64,000 nucleotides of DNA from Paramecium sonneborni (taxonomy: Eukaryota; Ciliophora; Oligohymenophorea; Peniculida; Parameciidae): positions 337,450 through 401,449 of the forward strand of contig CAJJDN010000022.1 of assembly GCA_905182985.1 (NCBI GenBank), in the 5' to 3' direction. The notes below the pieces were generated by a model that worked only from the letters and a program-made list of their open reading frames with translations, was not told the origin of the DNA and ran no database searches. Below, piece after piece: positions 11,201 through 24,600 of this stretch. The first letter of the stretch is position 1, and each line of letters opens with the position of its first letter. The position numbers and the translations under genes are program-made.

Positions 11201-13860
11201 AATTAAATAGATTTAGCATAAGATTTATTATAGAGAATTCAAAGAAATTAGGATAATATTCCTCCAATACATAACACCCAATAAAATGTCCAACCTTTAT
11301 AATATGGTCCTAGAACTTAGATTGCTTCTAGTTTATATTAATTTGAATAAAGAAACCCAATTTAAGAAGAAATAATTTAATTCAAGAAACCTCATTCAAA
11401 ATCTTAAAATCTTAAAAATCTGCTTCAAAATTAAAGACATTTTTTTTTTAAATTAGGAACTGTTGAAGATGAGTTTACAGATTCATTACTTAGCCTACTC
11501 TATGTAGAATCTCATAGTTTTTTCAATTTTCCTATCAATCTATTTATTTCTTTATGCAATAATTAAAATGTAGAACATAAACTTATTGACACTTTATTTT
11601 TGATTTTAAAAACAAATAAACCCAAAGAATAATCAAAATCCTTTCCACCTAAATTTTTGGTTAAGAGAAACGGACTTGTCAGAGATTTTGATAAAATCTA
11701 TAATGTTGTGTCATTAAAAGTTTTGTATTTGTTTTCAAAATTATAAGGTTTGTCTCTAAACTATTTTTTTTAAAGCATAAAATAAAATTAGAATTCTATA
11801 GAAACTAGTTTAGGTTATCCATTATTATAATTGATTTAACTTTTGCCTTAATTTTAAGGAAAACATTAAGATATGCTTATTTAGGCAATTACAAATATTA
11901 GTACTAAATAAAATGATTTTAAACAAGAAAAAATAAAGCTTGATTAAAAATCGGTTGAATGCATTTGTAAAACTCTAATATCAAATATGAGTAAAAGTGT
12001 GAAAAATTTTTCAAATATTATTCAAAGTTTATGCAATAATTAAGAAAATTAAGTATTAATAGTATAATACATAAAAGAATATATAGAAAAAGTTATTTAA
12101 GAGATCAATTTGAAATTTAAAAGATAGTTTTAATATGATGAAATATTTAATGGTGATAAGGCTTTATTCAATGTATTTCAATTTTTAAAAGAAATTAATT
12201 TAAAAGGAGAAAATAACATTAATTATTAAGATGTTAAACTAAATTTTCAAGAATTATTGGAAAGCCCAAATTTAATAGATTTGTGGAAAAATATAGTTAA
12301 ATTGCTATAATAAATTCCGTAATAATAAATCATAAAATTGACACCAAAAATATCTCCATACTTAGAATGTTTTTTTATTATTTATCAAATTGTAAATCCA
12401 TTAAAAAAAAATAAATAAAATCAAAAGGAATCTAAAAAAATTGCTATAATGGAAGGATAACATAAAGAGGTTTAAGAACAATAATTGCATGATGATTTGT
12501 TTGAATAAATTTGTGAAAGTGGGAAAGGATTATTAAATATGATGATTAAAGAAAGACTTCAAGAATTTAAAGAGAAGGGAACTATAACAAATGATAGTTT
12601 AGGAATAATAATAAGTAAAAATCCAAGAATTGTAGATTTTGAAAATAAATAGAAGTATTTCAAAATGGAATTGAAATAATTAAAAATATAAAATAATAAG
12701 CATCATTATGGAAATATTACTGTTAGATGTAGAAGAAAAGACATCTTTATGGATTCTTATCATCGTTTTAGTAAGTTAAAACCAGAAGAATTAAAAGGTA
12801 AATTGATTGTAGAATTTGATGGAGAGGAAGGAGTAGATTAAGGTGGAGTTACAAGAGAATGGTTTTTAATGCTTTCTAAAGAGATATTTAATCCTAATTA
12901 TGCTTTATTTACACCTTCTTTAAATGGGTAAATGTTTTAACCTAGTAATAAATCACATGTTAATCCTGATCATGTAAAGTATTTTAGATTTATTGGAAGA
13001 ATAGTTGGAAAAGCACTTTATGATGGATAGTTGTTAGAAATGTATTTTACTAGATCTTTTTATAAACATATTTTAGGTTAGAAATTGACAATAAATGATA
13101 TGGAAGATATAGATTTAAATGAATATAAAAGTATGAAAAAGATTTTAGATGAAAATGTTACAGATTGGGGCATTTATTGGACATATACGGTTGATAATTT
13201 TGGTAAATTAGAAGAGAGAGAACTTGTTGAGGGAGGCAAATAAAAATAAGTGACTGAAGATAATAAATATGAGTATGTTTAAACTTATTGTTATTAAAAA
13301 ATGGCTAAGGAGATTAAAGATTAAATAGAAGCTTTTTTGAGTGGTTTTCATGAATTGATTCCATAAAATTTAATTAGTATGTTTGAATGGAAAGAAATGG
13401 AACTTATGTTATGTGGATTACCAGATATAGATCGTATATTATAATATTTAATATTTTAGTTGAAGATATGAAGGAACATATAGAATATCATGGATATAAT
13501 AGAGAAGATTAAATAATTAAATGGCTTTGGGAATTATTAGACAGTTTTGATGAAAGTAAAAGGGCAGCCTTTTTATAATTTATAACAGGTATATTTGTTT
13601 ATTATTATTTAAGGTACATCAAAAGTACCACTTGGAGGATTTAAAGATTTAAAAGGTATTTAAGGTTCTTAGAAGATCTAAATTCATAAAAAACATTATG
13701 TAAATTATGAATTACCTACATCACATACATGGTAAAATTTTTAAATAAATTTATTAGTTTTAATTAATTGGATTTACCATGTTATCCAACAAGGCAAGTT
13801 TTAAAAGAAAAATTAGAACTTGCAATATTAGAAGGAAAAGAAGGTTTTGGCTTTGCTTGA
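2275..13860 (+). CDS. giant HECT-domain E3 ubiquitin ligase, HUWE1/TOM1 type
   Basis: A ubiquitin-protein ligase that accepts ubiquitin on a C-terminal HECT cysteine; roughly 3,400 residues once the artefact repeat is removed. Seen in order: an alpha-helical N-terminal armadillo-like region; a UBA domain near 7360-7480 (RNMGFQDDAISLAF); a very acidic stretch at about 9620-9960; a Gln-rich low-complexity region at 10470-10940; a DUF4414-like motif (IDPQFLASLPLEIRNEIVQQ) near 11100; and the HECT domain at about 12700-13860 with VEFDGEEGVDQGGVTREWF, FRFIGRIVGKAL, TGTSKVPLGGF and the catalytic LPTSHTCFNQLDLP. This domain order is that of HUWE1/TOM1. The catalytic Cys codon is split TG/T by a 26-nt intron at 13732-13757. 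The 5' end is unresolved: coding-like sequence at 2275-2700 may contain early exons, and an in-frame ATG at 2730 (MKIPINTLEQPK) is the fallback start. Short introns are needed, for example near 2760 and 4650. The repeat at 3453-4621 should be ignored when building the protein. Confidence 0.9.
2283..3451 (+). repeat. exact direct repeat, copy 1 (end of left contig)
   Basis: This 1,169-base block is identical to 3453-4621. It contains early exons of the HECT gene, starting in TATCTAGTTCAATAAAATTG. The two copies are separated by one N, and unique sequence lies on the outer side of each. Confidence 0.97.
3452..3452. other. assembly gap (single N)
   Basis: One N sits exactly between the two identical 1,169-base blocks. 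This is the mark of two contigs whose overlapping ends were laid side by side rather than merged. Confidence 0.95.
3453..4621 (+). repeat. exact direct repeat, copy 2 (start of right contig)
   Basis: Identical to 2283-3451, offset 1,170. The HECT reading frame continues from the end of this copy (…ELHHPVLIRV) into unique sequence, while from copy 1 it would run into the N. Removing either copy plus the N restores one continuous gene. Confidence 0.97.
10832..10939 (+). repeat. polyglutamine tract encoded by TAA/TAG
   Basis: Thirty-six consecutive codons in the HECT gene frame are TAA, TAG or CAA; only two are CAA. Read with the ciliate code this is a run of 36 glutamines between NQLENV and NYSQIYPKSYNLL. 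The frame is fixed by the coding sequence on both sides. In the standard code it would be 34 stop codons. Confidence 0.93.
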
Positions 13861-14050
13861 TTTACCCTTGATATGCATATATAAAAACTAATATTTAATT
13901 TAAATTGCAAATATTATTTTTGAATATTATTCTAGAAAATTGATTATACTATAAGATTTAAAAAATATACTAGTTTATATTATTATTTTAGTATCTTAAA
14001 AGATTAATTATAAAATTTGTAATAATTATATTTAATAAAAGTTGAATTCA

Positions 14051-15104
14051 TCAACCAGCTTAAGGATGTTGATTTCTAACTCCTTTATTTTGATATACTC
14101 CAGTAAATTCTTATTTTCTTTGAGGTAGAGCACGAATAGGTTATTATTATTAAGGAGGAACTCTACTTTATATTCCAGGTTATTGAACAGGTGATCTTGT
14201 GATTTATTATTACTATGGTAAAGCCAATCTAGTTGGATTATTATTATAACTATTTGTATTATTATTTCCTAACATTATTGGTTATATATCATCTAATTTT
14301 ATTCTATTAAAATGAATTACTTTTTCTAGGATAATTAGGAGTCTCATAAGTGATTTATTCTCTGGGAAATGGATGATTATTAAGATCTCTCATATTTGGT
14401 TAACCTTATAATGATCTAAGACCTCCTGATTATCCACTTATTCCTAAATTTCTTCCCATTCCTAACCATTCATTTTCAAACTATTCAACTTAATTTTCAT
14501 CCATATTTAAATAATGATTTGTTGTTGTAATTTAACCTGTTCTATCTCTCTCTCTTAAATGTTTTCTACCTTTATCATTCATCATTCTTTCATGTCCAAA
14601 TCTATCTATTCCATCGCTATTTTTATATCCTTATTATCTTTCACTTATCTAAATTTAATCATAATAATTTACAGTATGACCATTTACTCCTCTAGCAACA
14701 GCATTATTATCAAAATATTTTTCTTATATAACTCGTCCATCTGGTCCCATTTTAGATGATTAGACATAACTAGATGAGTATACCTAAAATACACCATCCT
14801 TTGAATGTTAATTAACATCTCTTTAATTTAAACCTGCCATGTGTCTATGAATATTCGAGAATTCCATCATCTCATTTTCTAAGTCATCAAAACCTTTAAA
14901 AACAGATCCAAATCCTAAATTAGCTAATTAACGATCCATATGTTGCATCATTTTGTTCTACATTGAATCAAATTCTTAAAACATACTAAATGGAGTCACT
15001 TACTAATTGTTCTAGTGAGACTTCATAAATAAATCATATAATACATAATTCTAGATCTAATTTGATCTTGGAGGTTGACTACTTCCTCTATATTGTTGTA
15101 ACAT
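14051..15104 (-). CDS. MLF (myeloid leukemia factor) family protein
   Basis: MLF-family proteins are small adaptor proteins of nucleus and cytoplasm; their biochemical role is poorly defined. The protein starts MLQQYRGSSQPPRSNQ. It carries FGSVFKGFDDLENEMMEF and then QVYSSSYVQSSKMGPDGRVI, which matches the conserved MLF core (strand-rich VYSSSSVxxxSKxGxDGR followed by a Gly/Thr motif). A later NMDENQVEQFENEW matches the family's NMxExxxxxFExEW segment. The C-terminal third is Gln/Asn/Pro-rich low complexity ending RNQHPQAG before TGA. One 28-nt intron near 14310-14340 restores the frame. Confidence is good for the family; function is not shown by sequence. Confidence 0.8.
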
Positions 15105-15165
15105 ATATCGTTAAGCAAGAATAAATAAAAAATATAATAAAAAATTTCTAGAAATAACTTTATTT

Positions 15166-16056
15166 ATGAAACCAGAGTAGATTGCTACTGTTGATCCATT
15201 TGATTTTATAATGATTCCTACTGATCAAAATTAATAGTTACAATTCAAATTTGGGAATCCTTTGCTTGAAGAATCAGCTTCTACCATTTCCAAGTATGAC
15301 AAATTAAATACCTAAGAAAAATTGGAGATTTTGAAGGAAAATATTACTCATTCATTACCTCTTTATTTAGTAGCCAATATAGGCTTTATTTTGATGTTGA
15401 TAATCAATATATACTACGTAAATTAACTTTATTGCATGCCCCAATTATATATAAAGGAGATTGGACATTAAGTATAAACATTTTTTAATTTTTATAGATG
15501 ATGAATCATAGAAGTTTTCTTAAACCAAAAATATTCATAGTCTTGATTTATATTTGCCTTTAATGGGTTTAATTACTTTAGTATTACTTCGATGTTTAAA
15601 TGCCGCAATTTCTAATGCCATTCAATACACCTCTATATATATGATCAATACATTTTGGAAATGTCTCTTAGTCTCAGCTATTGAGGTAGTAATTACACGA
15701 ATTTTATTTTGTTTATTTGGTAATTTTAAAGTTACTATTATTGATTTGATCTCAACTTCAAATTACAAATATTGCAAGTATCATAATTGATAAATGTATA
15801 AGTTTATCCACTCTCTACATTTTTAACTTGATTACATTTCATATCTTTTCAGCAGTCGCAACTATTTATATTTTGTTTAGTTAAGCTATTTTTGTGTATA
15901 AATCTTCATAAATCTGTATAGAGAAACATGATTAAAACAATCAAGGTATAAGATTTTTATAATTAAGAACATGAGAATAGTTTTGAACCAACTTTAGCCT
16001 TTATAATTTCTATGCTTTAAATTACCTGTTCATGTGTTCTTTTATACGTTTTATGA
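15166..16056 (+). CDS. Yif1-family Golgi/ER membrane protein
   Basis: Yif1 (Hrf1) proteins sit in ER-Golgi membranes with Yip1 and take part in vesicle transport. Four introns (15294-15316, 15472-15497, 15778-15802, 15946-15967) give an uninterrupted protein of about 264 residues. The cytosolic N-terminal half contains YFDVDNQYILRKLTLLHAP, the family's pattern YFxVDNxYVxxKLxLLxxP, followed by KGDW (family HKDW). Then come DLYLPLMGLITLVLLRCL as the first membrane helix and about four further hydrophobic helices, with IDLISTSNYKY between them. The last helix ends the protein (LLYVL). The match to the Yif1 pattern is seen only when all four introns are removed, which supports the exon model. Confidence 0.85.
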
Positions 16057-18278
16057 TAAAATAACATTCTGTTTTTATGTTCAAATTTTTTTAATCTATT
16101 TATTTATTCTTTTTTTATATTTGCATTATTGCAATATCGCAGCATATAATGATTGTATATAAAATCATATAAAACTAATTAAAAGTATTTTAGATACCAA
16201 CATAATTGAAATTTTAAATAATTTTAAATAATTATTAAACTAAATGATTTTTTTAGTATATTTCATATGATTATTATTAAAAATAAAATCAAGAGGAATT
16301 GATATTATATAGATATTAATTATTCTTAAAATAGCAAAATTTAAAATTTGATAAAAATCGAAAATAAACATTCCGCCAAAAAGTTTTAATGTTTTTAGAG
16401 TTGATAAGATAAAGTAAATTTTATTTAAAAAACTACAAATTTATCAATGAATTATGAAAGTTAATTTCACAACTGTTGTTTTGAAGGTAAATTATCAATA
16501 ATTTAAGTGAATAATAAGATGACAACTTTTTAGAGGAAATCATGAAAATAGAGAAATCAACTTGACTTTCTATTTTTATATTCATGGCAAACTAATCCAA
16601 AAAATGAAACGATGAATTAGATAAAAATTATTAAATAACATTTAGAATTTGAAGGAACTTTTTTATTTTTTTATTATGGAGTTATCCTGAATAAATCTAA
16701 ATGGAATGATATTTTATACGAATACAGTAAGGATGGTAATAAGCCTAAATTATATAAATAATATTATTCTATATCAGAATAGATTAAAATTTTTATGCTA
16801 AATATCATTAATTGATTATAAAGATTTTAACACGTTATACGTTCATCCAAAAATAACTATTCCTATAGCTCCTAGTTATTGCTATTGATTTATATTTTAC
16901 AATTAAGCTTTTATTCTAGAAGTCAACGATCACTTATTTTTTTAATAAATTTTATCAAAATTTAATTATTGTTTTTAATATGAAATTGATCAAGAAAATG
17001 AATCTTAAACTACACAGAAAGTATCAGAGTACTTTTTATGATTTATGAATTTAATAGTTTAATACTATATCTCTCTTTTAGTTAAACAACTTTATTTTTG
17101 ATCATTGTTATATTTGATTTTGCACCTAATCATTTTTATGTAAAATGTCTATATTTTAATGATTAAAATAAAATTATTGTCTATATAAAGAAAATTCAAA
17201 ATAAAAATTTGTTACTTATTAGAAAATCTAAACTTTCTTCCCCATTTTTTTGTATTCTTTATTTATTAGGATGGAATGTATAAAATTAGATTGAAGAAGT
17301 GTAGAGAATTTTCAATTAAAAAATTTAAGTGAAATAATGTTTAAAGAATAATTTTTTTGAATTCAAGTATTTTTATAATCATATTATTAATAAACTTTTA
17401 ATTAGCTTAAAATTAATATATAAATTCAAAAAACTATTCTTTATATATGGCAAATTAACTCAAAGTATTTAATTATAAGTTTAGATTTAAAATTCAATTT
17501 ATGTCTATAGGTCCTTTTTCCAAATACTTTAAATAATATCTTTTTGTCCACAAATATTTTTACTTCTAATTAACAAATATCTGATTGATTATCCGCTAAA
17601 ATATAATTAATCCATTAATATTAATCTTTTTTAATAATATCTACATCTCAAGTTTACCCTCATTATTTGAAAAATGCTAAAAATATTTACAAAAATTTAA
17701 TCATTTATAATAAATAAATTCTATTACTGCTTCAATTTATTGTACTTTGTTATCCTAAAAAGGAGCTTTTCATTATTAAATTTGTTTTACTTTTATCAAT
17801 TTTTGTATTGAAATTTTATTTTTTAATTTAAATAACATAAATTTGGAAGAAAAGTTCAAAAACTTCATAAAAAGCTTATTTTAAATAATTGACAAATATG
17901 ATATGATTGTTTATTGATTCACTTAATATTTTAAAAAAATTCTTAACGATTTTTAAACAAATTTTTTTGGAAATACTAATAAAACTTAATTAATAATATT
18001 TTAAACAACTTTTCCTCAACTCATAAGAAAATTGTTCAGATAATAAAATTTTTCAATAAATGGCATTTCATTTATTTTTTTCTATTATAATAGTTAAAAA
18101 AAGTTGTTGATTCTTTTTTCTATGATATTTTTATTATAAAAGGTTTAAAAAGTTTTATAAAATGGATTCCTTAAATTATGCTTTTTTAAAAAATCATATT
18201 ATGATTCTTAATATTTGATGATTTTCTAATTAAACAATATAATATTTAAATAGAGTTTTTGATTAAATAATAATATTT
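16057..18278. other. gene-poor region with a possible decayed gene
   Basis: Over 2.2 kb has no intact gene. Between about 16440 and 17090 the forward strand holds several coding-like pieces in different frames: RGNHENREINLTFYFYIHGK, then HLEFEGTFLFFYYGVILNKS and YKDFNTLYVHPKITIPIAPS, then YEIDQENESQTTQKVSEYFL. They are broken by TGA codons and frame changes that I could not join with normal introns. This looks like a pseudogene, though unrecognised introns are possible. From 17100 to 18278 I see only AT-rich sequence. Confidence 0.4.
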
Positions 18279-19028
18279 ATGGGTAATCAATGTTTGTCTT
18301 GCCTAAAAAAGTTAGCTTTAAAACAAAATATATTGAAAATGTCTGAATTACCTTAAACAGATATCCATTAACAAGATGAAAACTATACACAAGTGAATAA
18401 TATAGATGAATCGGAAAATTATCATGAACACTCTGAAGAATAAATATTCACTATCTCAGATAATATATAAGAAACTATAGGTTAATCGATTGATATTTTT
18501 CTTTATAGACTAAAGACGACAAAAGAATTTGAAGAGCTTTACCATGATGATTAACTTACAATACTTTTTAAGAGTTTTAAACTTGCAGAGAGATTCACTG
18601 TAATACAAGTTAAATATGATTTCAAAATGTAAAAGACTTCTATGAAAGAATTTTTAAATTATACTTATCTTACTCAAATTGATTAATTTACTACTTTGCA
18701 GACAAACAGCGAATTCTCATTAATATATGCATGTTTCAAGAAAATTTAATTCGTTGACTCAAGAGAATATGTTTTTATAAAATATTAGAAACAGATCTCT
18801 GCAAATAAATATATTTAAGTACTGCGTTCTGTTAAAACTGATTAATCAGAATAAATTACAAGAGGAATTATTCATATAAGTGGGTTTCTGTTGGAAGAAA
18901 CTTAAAATTAAGAAATAAGAGTTTAGGCTTATGCTGAAGTAGATTTTAAAATCAAATTACCTCCAGGTATGATAAAAAAGGCATTATCAATAGAGCTCAA
19001 AAAGGCTCTTTAGTAATTCATTTATTGA
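18279..19028 (+). CDS. START-like lipid-binding domain protein
   Basis: Intronless gene of 249 residues. The N terminus MGNQCLSCLKK has a Gly at position 2 and cysteines at 5 and 8, a pattern typical of N-myristoylation plus palmitoylation, so membrane anchoring is likely. Residues from about 75 to the end resemble a START domain: SIDIFLYRLKTTKEFEELYH, then a central block with DSREYVFIKYQKQISANKYI, RGIIHISGFLLEE, AYAEVDFKIKLPPGMIKKAL and a C-terminal helix. The RGxxxxSGF-LP pattern is that of START/PCTP-type lipid carriers. The ligand cannot be read from sequence. A second in-frame Met lies at codon 21 (MSELPQTD), but the lipidation signal favours the first. Confidence 0.75.
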
Positions 19029-20093
19029 TTTATATTTATTTTATTTCTGGATTTGTAATATGCAATATAATAAATCTATTATTTCCTTCTAAAACAACTT
19101 TAGCAATTTATAAAAACAACCCAAAAATGATTAGCAAACCAAAACAGATAATGACCTCATAAATTAATGAGACCAATTAAAAATAAAATTTCTAAAAAGC
19201 CTAAATAAATAGTAGAATAAAAATATTAGAACTTGTTAAAGCAAAAAAGAATTAGATCGATTAGAATTATCATATATTAAATAATTGAAAATAACTATAG
19301 GCAAATTGAAGCATTATTTATGATATATTTTATTAATATTAATAGAATCATTTTTTTAGGATAACTTCAATCATAATTATAATGCTATTGAAAATACAAA
19401 TAAATAGCTGTGGAACTCATCTTCTTTAGACAAAAAGCTAATTTACTTAATTTATTAAAGATCGCTCATTTTCTCTTTTGAATGAATATATCATAATTCC
19501 TTATTTTTTCTATATCAGATATTTTTTTGAGTTTCTTATTAATGACTTGTTTTAAAATTGATTTTTTTGTAAGAACAAGAATGATTGAAAAATGGAGAGA
19601 GAATTGGAATCTATTCCATTTATGATGAAACCATTCGATTTTGAAATAAAGGTTTCTTTATTTTTTAAATGGAGAAAAATTCAGAAAAGTTTTTGAAACC
19701 TGTTTTTAGCCACATTTAATATGGACAAATTTTTACATGGATCTTATTCTAACCTGATTAAATTAATTGAGTGTTTTGGTTAAAATTGTAATTTGATTGT
19801 ATCTTTAATAATGGAATTTTGAAGTTTAGAAATTATTATTATCAAAAATTTTAAATAAAAATTTCATAAAAATATAATATATAGGTGTGATATAATATTA
19901 ATATAATGCAAAGATTTATTATTTGATATTATTATTATTAACAAAGAAACCATACTTTTGATATATCAATATATGTCAATTATAGTATAATGATTAATAT
20001 AATAATAGAATTTAATAGTGCGTAATGTTATTATATATCATAAATATTAATATTCTAAATTTAATTAGCTGTCTACAGTGATTCCTATTAGTA
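19029..20093. other. intergenic, no supported gene
   Basis: A short forward ORF beginning with ATG at about 19118 reads MISKPKQIMTSQINETNQKQ followed by a Lys-rich stretch, stopping after some 50 residues. It has no recognisable domain and may be chance. The r​est is AT-rich. Confidence 0.35.
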
Positions 20094-20514
20094 ATGAAGA
20101 TTATAGAAGAAATAAAAAATCAAGTGGAGTAAGAAATGAAAAAAATGATAGGAAAATGCATTGAAAAAAGATACGCAAAGTTAACAGAGAAAATAAAAAA
20201 GGAATTTATAATAAAGGTTGTACGAGATGGATCAACTATTAGATAAGTATTATAAGAATTAAATTTAGGCTTCATAAGAATTGTGTATAAATTATTCTTC
20301 TGCAAAAGCAATCATGTCAAATTATAGAAAATAGATTGGTGATGGAAAAAAGAAATATAATTTGGAACCAAGATAGGTTAAAGTGAATGATAAATATGAC
20401 TGGAAGAAATTTAAAATTCTGACATATTGTGAAGAAACATAAACTAATGAATACACTATGGAAACTTTTGCATAAAATATTAAGAAATCTAATTAGGATA
20501 AAGTTATAATATGA
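20094..20514 (+). CDS. small helix-turn-helix (homeodomain-like) protein
   Basis: A protein of about 132 residues after removing one 22-nt intron (20247-20268). The N-terminal half has a charged helix (EKRYAKLTEKIKKEFIIKVV) followed by RDGSTIRQASQELCINYSSA and KAIMSNYRKQ. The pattern DGxTxxxAxxxLxINYSxAKxI is that of helix-turn-helix domains of homeodomain-like or transposase-DNA-binding type. Splicing the intron creates exactly this motif, which supports the model. The C-terminal half is charged and unrecognised (ends QNIKKSNQDKVII). Related proteins are encoded at 56167-56911 and 58004-58666. A DNA-binding role is inferred. It is flanked by long gene-poor stretches. Confidence 0.7.
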
Positions 20515-21648
20515 TTGCTTTAAAAATATGCATGATGTTTAAAATACTATATAATAATATTTAAAATTCAATATAAATACAACATTATATTTTTATCAAA
20601 CTTAATAAAGATTGTAGCATATCTTGTTATCATATCAGGCTTAAAATTTATGATAATTATTATTTTGCAATGTGATATTGTAAAAGTATTATGGATTATA
20701 GTTTTTATTCATATATCTCTTTTCATATTTTTATGTCAATTGTTAGATTTAATGTTTTAAGTCTAGCAATTTAACAATAAAATGTAAGATAAACATAATA
20801 ATTTAATAATGGGCTGTAATAGCGAATTCTTAAATGTAAGTTTATCAAACTATTAAAGCAAATAATTTGTGTTATAAAATGATCAATATTAAATCTTGAG
20901 AGATTAATATTGATGAAAAATGAAGGAAGAAATTGGTTCACCAATATTAGATGTGGATTTTTAAATTTAGATCCACACATCAAAAAAAATTAAAAAATTT
21001 TTCATAAAAAAATTCTAATGATGCTAACATTATAGAATTAACATTTTTACCTAAACAAGCATAAGAATGTATTCAATTTGCAAATAAATTTATAAGTTAA
21101 TAATGCGAATATAGTGTTTCAGCCTATTAAAATTTAGTTAAGTTTTGAATTTGAGAAGAATATATTTAATGACTCAAAATAAACTTGATGATTGATAGAA
21201 GGTTATTTAAATTGAATAGTGTGAAAATTTGACTAATATTATATTTATATTAATGCAACAAATAATAAGGTTTGAAGTATCGATATTTAAGGACATTCAA
21301 GAATAAATAAATAATCAACAGTTTTTGAAAAAGTCAAAATAAAGAATGTTGGATTGGATATAAAAGTCAATAAGGATAATTATAATTATTTTGATTTTTT
21401 ATTTGTTTTTATGAATCATCGAATATATACTTTTTTAACATATTTATTCCCTTAAATACTCTATTTTCAATTATATATTGAAAGTATTTAAAGTTAAAAT
21501 AACAAATAAATAATTACAAGCTGAATTAAATAAATAATTATTAGAGACAAAAGATGTTGTAGATCTATTAAAATTGGGATAATAGTATATTCAGATATAA
21601 AAAATAACGATAAACATATGATTAATATATGTTATAATAAACAAGCAA
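20515..21648. other. intergenic with a possible coding relic
   Basis: A forward stretch near 21015-21148 reads SNDANIIELTFLPKQAQECI followed by QFANKFISQQCEYSVSAYQN before TGA, and shortly upstream MKEEIGSPILDVDFQIQIHT lies in another frame. The composition is protein-like, but no complete gene can be built. It could be a relic. Nothing else is evident. Confidence 0.3.
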
Positions 21649-24600
21649 TCATTTATTCATCTATTATTACTACTTTTATTTGATCCATTCATCATATTGT
21701 TCTTTGGCTTCTTTGATATTCTTAGTCATTTATTCTTATTCTTATTATGTCAATTATGAGAATAGACCAGAATACAATTAAGGATTGCTTTGTTATAAAG
21801 TCAATATAAGTTTCTCCATTAGTAAAATAGCATCATAATCTTCTAAAGGACTATCATATAATTCTGCATAATCATCTTCCTCTCCATCATAATCTTCATC
21901 ATCATCATCTTCTTCATCTTATTCTAAATCTTAGATTTTATCTGCTAATTTTTTTTAATCATCTTCTTCTTCTGCTTAATCTTCTTATTCACATGATTCT
22001 TCTTCTTCTCTCAATTCTAAAATCTTCGTAGATAATCTCACAAACAATTTTCCTATTTCTGCAGAATTTGTCAATAAATAATTAGGAATTTATGGAAGTG
22101 AATATAATTAACATAAAGCAAAAATTAATCTGCTAATATCCCATTCATATTTATAATGTTTTTCCATTTAAAACAATGTCTATAATATTTAATCTGTAAT
22201 TCCTTTACTATTTAAATAGTTTTAAGCAAGTTATGGATTATACCATATACACATATTCAGAACTCCAATATTAACCATTTTAAATTTATTAGTTTTCTTC
22301 TCTTTCTAAAATTATACTATAAAAATATATATACTTATAGATTTAATAATGTGAAATCAATAATCTATGGAATTAAATTATCAATTTAACCTGGGAAATT
22401 CTCAATTAAAGCAATCAAAATTGTGGTCACTTAATTTTAATCAGTTTCATCTGTACCATTTTCAGCTATTGTGTATATCTTCTAAATGAATCTGAAAATC
22501 AATTATATAAATGAATTTCCAAAGAAATCATTTTATGTTAAAAATGTGCTTCCTCCTTTTTAAATATAATTTCTAAATGATCCCAACATTTAAGTTACAA
22601 ATTCACTTCCCCAATCTTTTTTACATCCTTCCAATAATACATATTATTCTTCAGTTAATCCTTATAATGCATAAACATTTGTTTCTTATGGTAATCCTAT
22701 AATTATGTAACATAAAACTGGATAATAAAACCATAATCCTGGTGTTAATTGCTTTTTCTTATAAAGCATTAAATTTAATATTTCCAATGCTTCATTTATA
22801 AAATCACATCCTGCTTCTGTCAATGAAAAGTTAATAATTGGAAATATTACTGATTCCAATTATACATAAGATTCTTATTATAATGGAGCATTTAAAATTC
22901 TTTTAATTGCTTCTAAACATCCTGATGCTGCTAATTCAGCTTCTCCATCATCATCTGAATCACCATCACCTTAATTTTATTTATTACAATATTTCTAAAA
23001 TATTGTAGCAATATGTGCAGCTAATTAATGTGCATATGGAGTTATTTCATTTGTAAAATTCTTTACTATTTCCTCCAAAGATCTTACTATTCTTTCATTA
23101 TCTATTAAATCCATCAATTTAATATAAATTTCTAATACTTAACTTAATTATGGTCTAATCAAATCTTAAGCTTCTTTATGTTATAATATTGAACTAAATG
23201 ATATTGCTGCTGCAACTCTAACTGGTAATTCCTTATCTAAAATACATTTAGATATTCCTTATACTGCTAATTAAATATTTTATTTATTTTTAAATTCAAT
23301 AGTGCCATATTCATTAAATAAATGACAAGCACGAGCTCTTAAAAATCCTACAGGATTCTAAAATTCAGGTAAAATATGTTTCTCTAAAATTTATTCCAAT
23401 CCATCTTTTATGGCATCAATTTTAGAAATTTAATGTACTAAACATTCAATTCCCCATAATAATGCTTCTTTTTTAAGTAAATTTAATGGTTAATTAGTAA
23501 GAGGATCAATATTTGAATTGAAAGCATTTTAACAATAGTTTAAGAATTAAATAAGCATTAAATTACCATTAGCATCTGTTTATTAACAAATTTCTTATAA
23601 AAGATCATTTGCTGGATTTTTGATATTGTATGTTGAAAGAGAAAAGTCATCTAATCTTTTGATATATTCTTCAGGATCATTTTTCCATAATTCATCATCT
23701 CTAGGTGTTAATTACATTTTAGGAATAGCAACATGATAAATCAATTTATCATAATGTGGTTTTAACAAATCTTTAGTATTATCTAATTTAAGAGAATAAT
23801 ATAAATATTTAAGGGCAAATAAACATGTTCTAGGACCTTAAAATTATGAATTATCTGTTAAAATATTATAAAATAATTCCATAAATCCAACAGCATATGT
23901 ACTTTTAATATGATCTGCAAAATTAGCTGTATCAGCATCAACCATTTTTTTATTTGCAAATTTCTAAATAAATCTTAAAATGATTCTACTAGCCCATTTT
24001 TTATTTGTCCATATATATGTTTTTTCTCTTCTAGTTTCTTCTTCAGAATCTTAAGTAAATGAAGCTAATTCTGGTGGAGTAGGTGAAGATATAATTGTTC
24101 TAAAAAATAACATCCATTTAGCAACAATATTGAAATCTCTCATATATATTGGCATAATTAAATGAGTAGCATGATGAAATATTTTTAAAATAACTTTAAC
24201 TAATTATCCACTTTATTCATTATAATTTTCTAAGAATTTCTAAAATAAAGTTTCTAAAAGTGGAAAAGTTGATGCCACTAAAGGTTCTAATGGTTTACGA
24301 TCATTATCCAATAAAAATTAATGAACCTCACATGCTCTTCGTAAAGTCAATAAAGCACTCCATAAATCATCATATGATGTATAATTCTACAATTTTATAA
24401 CCAATTATTGCACTAATTATGGCCAATCCTTAGGAAAGTCGATAGCTACTAATTTGTATATTAAGTCTTCATATTATGATCTTAATTTCTTAACTTATAT
24501 GCATCTAAATAAATCATTAATATTATTACTAACCTTGCTAAAGCATCTATTATAGTTGCCCTAATCAAAGTCTTCTCATCTGGATTCACTACAAAATGTC

